Assembly (NCBI GenBank): GCA_030633635.1
Contig: DAOVSA010000030.1
Span: 1 to 6,938, forward strand
Length of the DNA stretch: 6,938 bases
DNA from: Candidatus Altarchaeota archaeon
Lineage (GTDB): Archaea; Altiarchaeota; Altiarchaeia; IMC4; DAOVSA01
Reading direction: 5' to 3'
In this document: in pieces, positions 1-4,210 of the stretch
Numbering within the stretch: the first letter of the stretch is position 1
Layout of the letters: every line of letters starts with the position of its first letter
Notes under the pieces: generated by a model
The model's input: only the letters and a program-made list of their open reading frames with translations
What the model was told of the DNA's origin: nothing
The model's database searches: none
Translations under genes and position numbers: made by a program

Positions 1-254
1 AGGATTTCAAGGGGATCATCGCCTTTTGGATGGATATCCGGCAGGTTTGGATCAAGCACCTTAAGATCAACCTTTTTACTCCTTATCCTTAAAATAATGC
101 TTGGATTAAAACCTATGAACGAATATCTCGCAATTTTCTCGCCGCCCTCTGCAGACTCCAGAAGATACGTATTTTCGCCCCTAAACATGGAGTATACTTC
201 CAGGGGGTTCAGATTCATCGCAGGCAATTCCTTAACGATTTGTGTAACCAACAT
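1..254 (-). CDS. trpE: Anthranilate synthase component I, N-terminal part (cut by window edge)
   Basis: This is the first 84 codons of a minus-strand gene that continues past the left edge of the window. Translation from the ATG at 254 begins MLVTQIVKELPAMNLNPLEV. At residues 30-50 it reads YLLES...ARYSFIGFNP, the hallmark N-terminal segment of TrpE and related chorismate-using enzymes; in TrpE the LLES motif lies in the tryptophan-feedback site. Known role of the family: with the glutamine amidotransferase TrpG it converts chorismate and glutamine to anthranilate, the first committed step of tryptophan synthesis in the cytosol. The chorismate-binding catalytic domain is outside the window, so the close paralogue aminodeoxychorismate synthase (PabB) is not formally excluded, but LLESAEGGEKIARYSFIG is more TrpE-like. 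There is no Shine-Dalgarno site before the ATG; the upstream DNA is a triplicated AT-rich repeat. The gene follows the PHP gene by 55 nt in the same direction and may be co-transcribed with it. Confidence 0.88.
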   Translation of the reverse strand, partial: MLVTQIVKELPAMNLNPLEVYSMFRGENTYLLESAEGGEKIARYSFIGFNPSIILRIRSKKVDLKVLDPNLPDIHPKGDDPLEI

Positions 255-305
255 TTTTAATCTATTTTTTATTTTTAATCTATTTTTAATATTTTTAATC
301 TATTT
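253..305 (-). repeat. Three perfect 15-nt AT-rich direct repeats before trpE
   Basis: Three identical copies of AAATAGATTAAAAAT (minus-strand reading) lie at 291-305, 271-285 and 253-267, with periods of 20 and 18 bp, close to two helical turns. They fill nearly all of the 55-nt gap between the PHP stop and the trpE start, and the last copy runs into the trpE ATG. Each copy carries a TATA-like TTAAAAAT. They could be tandem regulator sites on one face of the helix, overlapping core promoter elements for a leaderless trpE transcript, or simple slippage products. The A-rich sense on the transcribed strand argues against a poly-T terminator for the PHP gene. Confidence 0.8.
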
Positions 306-309
306 CAAA

Positions 310-924
310 TCAGATCAATCTCGCCATTTTGGATCCGATGTAATTCATCCAAATTTTTGGTTTAGTTTTCGTAACGATCTTTATATTACCCTTTAGTATT
401 GATTCTATAGGATCATTATCCACCTCCACACAAATATTTCCTATTTCCCCAAGACAATGAGCATCACTACCGCCAACCTGTGGCAGTTTAATCTCTTTTG
501 CAACTTGTTTCATGTCCCGGGTGCTCGCAAGGGTATGTCCATTGTGTGTCTCTATAGCATCAAACTTTAATTTATAAACAAGGTCACCAACGCCCATGCG
601 AAATCTATCATAGGGGTGTACTGCAATTGCGATTCCGCCCCCTTCATGAATCCGCTCTATGACCTCTTCCGAGGGCAGATATTGCTCCATAACCGGGGTT
701 GCACCAAGACAATTTATATGTCCCTCTTTAGCCGAGATTTCAACGCCGGGAATTACTATAAAATCACCGGAGTTGTATTTCGATGCTGCGATACTCCCTT
801 TGATTTCATCGTGATCCGTAATCGCAATTCCATCCAGGCCAATTTTTTTTGCTTGTTTAACTATCTCTTTGGGCGTATTTACGCCATCGGAGTAGCAGGA
901 ATGTATGTGTATATCTAATTTCAT
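310..924 (-). CDS. PHP-domain metal-dependent phosphoesterase
   Basis: This is a complete 204-residue PHP (polymerase and histidinol phosphatase) domain protein. The metal-site motifs appear in order: D4-x-H6-x-H8 with Y11-S12-D13-G14, T36-D37-H38, G60-V61-E62, H103-P104, E125-T-H127-N, and G152-S153-D154-A155-H156. All expected ligands seem present, so it is probably an active trinuclear-metal hydrolase. Small stand-alone PHP proteins of this kind act on phosphoesters such as nucleotides, short RNA or sugar phosphates; the substrate cannot be told from sequence. There is no signal peptide, and it should be cytosolic. It ends 55 nt before trpE on the same strand, so an operon is possible. Histidinol-phosphate phosphatase of the PHP type is a weaker alternative, because that family is usually longer. 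The ATG at 924 is preceded by a TATA match about 30 nt upstream and by no clear Shine-Dalgarno site, which suggests a very short leader. Confidence 0.88.
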   Translation of the reverse strand: MKLDIHIHSCYSDGVNTPKEIVKQAKKIGLDGIAITDHDEIKGSIAASKYNSGDFIVIPGVEISAKEGHINCLGATPVMEQYLPSEEVIERIHEGGGIAIAVHPYDRFRMGVGDLVYKLKFDAIETHNGHTLASTRDMKQVAKEIKLPQVGGSDAHCLGEIGNICVEVDNDPIESILKGNIKIVTKTKPKIWMNYIGSKMARLI

Positions 925-952
925 CTTTTCGTCGTATAAACTTTTCCTAACT

Positions 953-962
953 AAAATTTATA
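953..962 (-). promoter_or_regulatory. Putative TATA box of the PHP gene
   Basis: On the minus strand the sequence reads TATAAATTTT, a good archaeal TATA match. Its centre is about 33 nt from the PHP start codon, so transcription about 25 nt downstream would give a leader of only several nucleotides. This agrees with the lack of a ribosome binding site. It is inferred from position and motif alone. Confidence 0.5.
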
Positions 963-989
963 GATATGATCTTAATAACCCATGGACCA

Positions 990-1010
990 GACATTTTATG
1001 ATAATATGTC
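990..1010. promoter_or_regulatory. 21-nt near-palindrome upstream of the tRNA gene
   Basis: Outer arms GACAT (990-994) and ATGTC (1006-1010) are perfect complements. Inside them TTAT and ATAA pair again around a central G at 1000, giving 9 of 10 matched positions. It lies 7 nt before the mature tRNA 5' end and between the divergent PHP and tRNA promoters. If the tRNA TATA box is TTAATA at 972-977, the start site would fall near the palindrome's centre. It could be an operator or only part of the tRNA promoter. Confidence 0.4.
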
Positions 1011-1017
1011 GCCAAGT

Positions 1018-1126
1018 GGGCCCGTAGGGTAGTCTGGATATCCTTGGGGACTTCGGACAACTTTAATTTTATGAATAGATAGTTGGAGGGAATCCCTAGA
1101 CCTGGGTTCAAATCCCAGCGGGTCCG
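1018..1126 (+). tRNA. tRNA-Arg(UCG), with a 35-nt intron
   Basis: The acceptor arms GGGCCCG (1018-1024) and CGGGTCC (1119-1125) pair fully with one G-U. G73 is at 1126 and no CCA is encoded. The T arm is CTGGG-TTCAAAT-CCCAG (1102-1118). The anticodon stem is GGGGA (1046-1050) with TCCCT (1093-1097) and the anticodon TCG is at 1053-1055, reading CGA codons as arginine. A20 in the D loop is a known arginine identity base. The D stem is weak in canonical register (G10-U25, a U13-U22 mismatch) but pairs fully if shifted by one (GGGT with ATCC), which leaves two U residues before the anticodon stem. Removing the intron leaves a 74-nt tRNA with a four-nucleotide variable region. A Pro(CGG) reading was considered, but the loop geometry and splice sites fix the anticodon as UCG. 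Confidence 0.9.
1057..1091 (+). other. Intron of tRNA-Arg at canonical position 37/38
   Basis: The precursor folds into a complete archaeal bulge-helix-bulge. The exon stem is GGGGA/TCCCT. The central four-base-pair helix is CTTC (1051-1054) with GAGG (1086-1089). The two three-nucleotide bulges are GGA (1055-1057) and GAA (1090-1092). The intron-internal helix is CAACT (1058-1062) with AGTTG (1081-1085). Cutting after the second base of each bulge, as the archaeal splicing endonuclease does, releases exactly 1057-1091 and leaves G37 next to A38. The intron loop is AT-rich and too short for an open reading frame. Confidence 0.85.
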
Positions 1127-1171
1127 TTGGCAGAATCCGTCCCGCCAAGCATACAGATTATTATTCTTCGC

Positions 1172-1218
1172 TCTGATTGATGAATTATTGCAAAATAATA
1201 ATGAATCATAAAATCAGA
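1172..1218. terminator. Imperfect hairpin between convergent tRNA and pilin genes
   Basis: Arms TCTGATT (1172-1178) and AATCAGA (1212-1218) are perfect complements. They enclose a smaller hairpin, ATTATT (1184-1189) and AATAAT (1194-1199), closed by a GCAA tetraloop. It sits 46 nt beyond the tRNA and about 39 nt beyond the pilin stop, so it could help end transcription from both sides. It has no T-tract on the plus strand, so its role for the tRNA is uncertain. Confidence 0.35.
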
Positions 1219-1222
1219 CCTT

Positions 1223-1250
1223 AATAAAAAAGAAAAAAAAGAAAGAAGAA
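1223..1250 (-). terminator. Poly-T terminator of the pilin gene
   Basis: Reading the minus strand just past the pilin stop, the sequence is almost pure T with a few C residues (TCTTCTTCTTTC, then a run of eight T, C, and a run of six T). This is the classical archaeal intrinsic terminator, which needs no hairpin. It starts 7 nt after the stop codon and is the strongest T-tract in the window. Confidence 0.7.
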
Positions 1251-1256
1251 GAGGAT

Positions 1257-1742
1257 TTATTCAAATGTTCCCCAGATCTTTCCAGTGCTCGTATGCATCA
1301 CACCAGTTGCCGTATTGTTAAAGGAAACCGCCAGCGTGTATTTGTAGCTATCTCCAACTGCAGCACCACCGGTCTTACAACCGGTTATGGGTATACTGCC
1401 TTTTGATCCGGCACCTAACGACGTCAAAGCGGTGGTATTACATGTACAATTAGTCATACCGCTTGGTGACTCAGGCGTTATGGTCGCACTGTTGACAGCT
1501 ATACGTACACCTGCACCATTCATTATCTCTACCGTTCCGGTTCCAGCAGTAGACAGAGTGAAATCCACAGCTTTTACCTCCGAGAAACCACTTGTTCCCC
1601 TACCCGTCGGGGGGGAAAACACACCCATCCTCCACAACACAACTCCAACAATCATAACGACTAGAATCGCCCAGCCATACGTCATCAGGTACTCCATCGC
1701 ACCTTGTCCTCTTTCATCCCGTACCAATCTTCTCATTTTCAT
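1257..1742 (-). CDS. Type IV pilin with class III signal peptide
   Basis: This 161-residue precursor is the structural subunit of an archaeal type IV pilus-like filament. The positively charged leader MKMRRLVRDERG ends at Gly12, followed by Gln13 (+1) and Glu17 (+5), the signature of sites cut by the archaeal class III prepilin peptidase (FlaK/EppA type). The hydrophobic segment that would form the filament core is about residues 19-37 (YLMTYGWAILVVMIVGVVLW). The rest is a Thr/Ser/Gly-rich outer domain with three cysteines (99, 101, 122) and three N-glycosylation sequons (N98, N102, N142), suggesting a disulfide and AglB-type glycosylation; both are inferences. The first of two nearby ATGs is preferred because GGAGGT lies nine nucleotides before it. 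It is downstream of, and parallel to, the ATPase and platform genes, with its own leader and terminator. An archaellin is less likely because no arl/fla genes are nearby and the start is of the GAMEYL pilin kind. Confidence 0.87.
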   Translation of the reverse strand: MKMRRLVRDERGQGAMEYLMTYGWAILVVMIVGVVLWRMGVFSPPTGRGTSGFSEVKAVDFTLSTAGTGTVEIMNGAGVRIAVNSATITPESPSGMTNCTCNTTALTSLGAGSKGSIPITGCKTGGAAVGDSYKYTLAVSFNNTATGVMHTSTGKIWGTFE

Positions 1743-1751
1743 ATTTATCTT

Positions 1752-1757
1752 ACCTCC
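1752..1757 (-). promoter_or_regulatory. Strong Shine-Dalgarno site of the pilin gene
   Basis: The minus strand reads GGAGGT, nine nucleotides before the ATG at 1742. It fixes the start at MKMRR rather than the second Met six nucleotides on. It is the only near-perfect ribosome binding site I find in the window. Confidence 0.8.
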
Positions 1758-1784
1758 ATATATTTTTTAAAATACAATAAAATT

Positions 1785-1805
1785 TGATTTACGTCACATA
1801 AATGA
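1785..1805. promoter_or_regulatory. 21-nt near-palindrome in the pilin leader
   Basis: TGATTTA (1785-1791) faces TAAATGA (1799-1805), and the inner GT/AC bases also pair around a central C at 1795, for 8 of 10 matched positions. It is 43-63 nt before the pilin ATG and overlaps a possible proximal TATA element (TTTATG, minus strand, 1797-1802). It is a candidate operator; no regulator is identified. Confidence 0.35.
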
Positions 1806-1820
1806 CAATGAAACCAGATC

Positions 1821-1873
1821 TATCACATTCTCAGTAACTCTACCAACTACAAAATATATCACATTCTCAGTAA
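1821..1873. repeat. 17-nt perfect direct repeat upstream of the pilin gene
   Basis: TATCACATTCTCAGTAA occurs at 1821-1837 and again, identical, at 1857-1873, 36 bp apart start to start. The core TCACAT appears a third time at 1794-1799 inside the near-palindrome nearer the gene. The spacing and position, 79-131 nt before the pilin start, suggest repeated binding sites for a transcription factor. If transcription starts at the distal TATA box, the repeats would instead lie in the 5' untranslated RNA. Confidence 0.7.
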
Positions 1874-1902
1874 TTCAGCCATTATTTTATATGCAAATCT
1901 AC

Positions 1903-1917
1903 TATAAATACTTATCG
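1903..1917 (-). promoter_or_regulatory. BRE/TATA-like promoter of the pilin gene
   Basis: On the minus strand CGATAAG (1911-1917) is followed directly by TATTTATA (1903-1910), the order and composition of an archaeal BRE plus TATA box. The start site would be near 1880, giving a leader of about 138 nt. A second TATA match, TATAAAAT, lies at 1884-1891, and a weaker one at 1797-1802 would give a leader of about 30 nt. Which is used cannot be decided from sequence. Confidence 0.45.
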
Positions 1918-1991
1918 GTTTTGGATGGGGTTTTTCCACTTATAGTCATTGAGTTTGGTCTGATATTCTACAATATAAACAAATATCCGCA

Positions 1992-2005
1992 ATTACCTAC
2001 GTAAT
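1992..2005 (-). terminator. Weak hairpin after the platform-protein gene
   Basis: ATTAC (1992-1996) pairs with GTAAT (2001-2005) over a four-base loop, 25 nt past the stop of the 422-residue platform protein. It is followed on the minus strand by a modest T-rich stretch (TTTGTTTAT, near 1974-1982). This may be a leaky terminator, so some read-through from the machinery genes into the pilin gene is possible. Confidence 0.25.
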
Positions 2006-2029
2006 ATATACCTCGGCGATTATTTTGAA

Positions 2030-3298
2030 TTATGATAGCATTCCCCCGAAAAAACCAGTGAGGAGTTTGCATAATCCTAAGAAAATAACAATTGCAAGCG
2101 AGATTAAGACAGGGATATATTTGATTCCACCCTTTGCCCGCCCGGTTCGTACTATACCTATCAAGAATGATCCAAAGAATGCAGATATACCCAGTACACC
2201 CACACTATACAACCTAAAAAATTCTGGAGTGATCGATAGTTTCTCCATTGAAATGGGTGCGGATCCACCACTCATGCCCATTTGTTCAGTTAGATCAGAC
2301 ACGCCCACCTCCTCGAAGATCTGTGAAAAGATAGATATGAAGGTGATGGAAACAGCTAACAATAAAGGAGCTCCAATCAATAATGCAAACATAATGAACA
2401 TCGCATAACCACCTGTTTCCGATCTCATTTGTACCTCAAGATTGTGTTCCTCCCGCATGTCGGCCGCGATTTCCTGCAATACGGTGGGTAGTTCACCTCC
2501 GGATTCCATTCCCTGAATCATTAATCTCACAGCTCTTTTTAATTTATCCGAGTCAACTCTCTCCTTCATCTCATCCAAAGCAGTGGACAGTGGCTTTCCA
2601 GCGAGAGTATCCCTTGCAGCCCGCTGTATTTCGTCTGCAAATGGACCAAATTCCGGTCTGGCAGATACCCACAATGCATTATATGGTGTCATCCCGGCAG
2701 ACATATTCTGTGCTATCATCTGCAGGATATCCGGCAATACCATCTCAATACTCTGTGTGCGGCGATCTGCAAGTAAAGTCAGGATAGTATACATCAGTAT
2801 CACTACCAGAATTATTGCACCGATACTCGCGGCTATTGCCACCGTGGTTGACATAGCCAACAGGTAATAAACTGAGAGAAATGCCACAATTGCAAATGCA
2901 GCAGCATAGATCATCGTCATACCAACGATTTCCTCTATTGTTTTTGTTATGCCGGAATAAATTATCAATTTCTGTATTCGATCCTTTATATGGCTCGGGG
3001 TAAGTGTTCCCAGCTTCTTGGACACACTGGTCATGAATCCCTGTAAAAATCGTGCGATCGCACTAAAAATAGTAATAATCGCGTTAACCCCCCAGAGGAC
3101 CCCGGATATGACCATGTCAGATATCATAGTCAGTGATCTTCTGATAGAATATAGAGCCGGATAGAACAGGTACAATATCGAATGTATAACCGAGCGAATG
3201 ATATTTGAGATCCCGCGCTTCGGCTTTTTCTTCTTCTCATCTGGAATTTCACTCGCCAATTTTTCCAGACTCGTTTTTCTCGATTTTTTTGCCTTCAT
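2030..3298 (-). CDS. T2SSF/TadC-family pilus platform protein, long form
   Basis: This 422-residue inner-membrane platform protein belongs to the type II secretion F (T2SSF) family, which couples the ATPase to pilin insertion. The cytoplasmic T2SSF domain is about residues 184-285, with the typical pattern LPDILQMIAQNMSAGMT, ...AGKPLSTAL..., and MIQGMESGGELPTVLQEIAAD. Membrane segments are likely at about 128-148, 151-176, 296-325, 361-382 and 392-415. The first 30 residues are strongly basic (KKSRK, EKKKKPKRG). Residues 33-95 form an additional hydrophobic or amphipathic region not needed for the T2SSF fold, which makes the protein about 100 residues longer than a simple TadC. It starts 12 nt after the stop of the other platform gene, with a weak GATAGG before the ATG, so the two are surely co-transcribed. 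It probably forms a heteromeric platform with its neighbour, as TadB/TadC do. Confidence 0.85.
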   Translation of the reverse strand: MKAKKSRKTSLEKLASEIPDEKKKKPKRGISNIIRSVIHSILYLFYPALYSIRRSLTMISDMVISGVLWGVNAIITIFSAIARFLQGFMTSVSKKLGTLTPSHIKDRIQKLIIYSGITKTIEEIVGMTMIYAAAFAIVAFLSVYYLLAMSTTVAIAASIGAIILVVILMYTILTLLADRRTQSIEMVLPDILQMIAQNMSAGMTPYNALWVSARPEFGPFADEIQRAARDTLAGKPLSTALDEMKERVDSDKLKRAVRLMIQGMESGGELPTVLQEIAADMREEHNLEVQMRSETGGYAMFIMFALLIGAPLLLAVSITFISIFSQIFEEVGVSDLTEQMGMSGGSAPISMEKLSITPEFFRLYSVGVLGISAFFGSFLIGIVRTGRAKGGIKYIPVLISLAIVIFLGLCKLLTGFFGGMLS

Positions 3299-3310
3299 TT
3301 TCCTATCAAA

Positions 3311-4174
3311 CTAAATATTTGGTCTACTGCTTCGTACTAAGTTGATAAACATGAATTGGAAAAATACAAGAAAAGCCAGTATTAACATGAACAGTTCCTT
3401 GGTGATCATTCCTGAGCCCATGAAACCAGACAAAATCACGAGGAGTGTTACTCCCATTGAGGGTATCACAAGACCGGCCATCATATAAATCATACTCATC
3501 ATATTCAGCGTCTGCCCATATTCTTTTATCTTTGCTCTTCTTTGCATTTTAAGGTCAGTGGAAATGGCATTTAATGCTGATATGACTCTACCACCGGTAC
3601 GCAGTGCATTTACCAATTGCCACATAACTCTGCGCATGTATGCGGAGGGGGTTATCATCCCGGCAGCATCTAAAGCATCCACCATTGATTTCCCGGATTG
3701 GACGTCGTGAACAATCTCGGTTGCTATTTTAGAACATTCACCATAACCTCCGGTACTGACATTTACTATGGTATCAAACAGAGGTATACCAGCAGATGTC
3801 TGTATCTCTATATCCTTTAACATATATCCCAGATCCTTGTCTATTAGTCGTTCTCTACGTCCTATCTTCATTTTTGGCGTTAAGAAGAAATAGAAGAATA
3901 TCAAGATGCTCAAACCAACAGGTATTCCCACGTTGAACATCAAATCAAAGTCATCTAGTATAATTGAGGGCAGTGCTATCGCTACTGAAGAGACTATGAG
4001 AGTTGCTGTAGTCATGTATAGGATGGCTGAGAGATAAGATATCGGATCTAGAGTTTGGCCTGCCTTTTCCAGGTCCCATTCCAAATTTGGAAAGAATTTA
4101 CAGAGAGATTGAGCAATGCCCTGAAATGGCTTCGATGCTCGTTTTATACCTTTAGATTCAAAAACTGATGCCAT
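3311..4174 (-). CDS. T2SSF/TadC-family pilus platform protein, short form
   Basis: This 287-residue membrane protein of the type II secretion F family is the first of two platform subunits in this locus. Hydrophobic segments at about 46-72 and 80-99 precede the cytoplasmic T2SSF domain (about 114-215, including QTSAGIPLFDTIVNVSTGGYG and ALRTGGRVISALNAISTDL). Two more segments at about 226-250 and 258-280 follow. The arrangement of two membrane segments, domain, two membrane segments matches half of the fused archaellum protein ArlJ/FlaJ and bacterial TadB or TadC. The role is inferred from the family: anchoring the ATPase at the membrane and feeding the mature pilin into the fibre. It is 35 nt downstream of the ATPase gene. 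That gap is part of an all-A/T stretch that could carry an internal promoter. There is no Shine-Dalgarno site. Confidence 0.85.
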   Translation of the reverse strand: MASVFESKGIKRASKPFQGIAQSLCKFFPNLEWDLEKAGQTLDPISYLSAILYMTTATLIVSSVAIALPSIILDDFDLMFNVGIPVGLSILIFFYFFLTPKMKIGRRERLIDKDLGYMLKDIEIQTSAGIPLFDTIVNVSTGGYGECSKIATEIVHDVQSGKSMVDALDAAGMITPSAYMRRVMWQLVNALRTGGRVISALNAISTDLKMQRRAKIKEYGQTLNMMSMIYMMAGLVIPSMGVTLLVILSGFMGSGMITKELFMLILAFLVFFQFMFINLVRSSRPNI

Positions 4175-4181
4175 CTTATTC

Positions 4182-4210
4182 TTTTATATTTATATATTAT
4201 ATATATTTTT
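4182..4210 (-). promoter_or_regulatory. 29-bp all-A/T stretch, possible internal TATA promoter
   Basis: Every base from 4182 to 4210 is A or T, mostly alternating, between the ATPase stop and the first platform gene. A TATA box centred near 4200 would start transcription at or just before the ATG at 4174, giving a leaderless platform-gene transcript. The absence of a Shine-Dalgarno site fits this. The stretch may equally be only a flexible AT-rich spacer within a single operon. Confidence 0.3.

Noticed and set aside
97..396. Plus-strand 99-codon open frame
   Set aside because: It overlaps the trpE start and the end of the PHP gene on the opposite strand, and its second half is translated AT-repeat (Phe/Leu/Ile runs). 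No family resemblance.
616..918. Plus-strand 100-codon open frame opposite the PHP gene
   Set aside because: It is fully antisense to a gene with complete catalytic motifs; a shadow of that gene.
1010..1149. CGCCAAG direct repeats (1010-1016 and 1143-1149) flanking the tRNA as an integration attachment site
   Set aside because: Seven bases is too short, the repeat does not copy the tRNA 3' end, and no integrase or foreign-looking gene is adjacent.
1172..1218. Box C/D guide RNA (TGATGA at 1178-1183)
   Set aside because: The base before TGATGA is not a purine and no CTGA D box follows at a suitable distance.
1387..1770. Plus-strand 127-codon open frame opposite the pilin
   Set aside because: It is antisense to a pilin with a clear signal peptide; it has no start-site signals of its own.
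2025..2867. Plus-strand open frames opposite the long platform protein
   Set aside because: They are antisense to a well-supported T2SSF protein; composition is that of a reverse-complement shadow.
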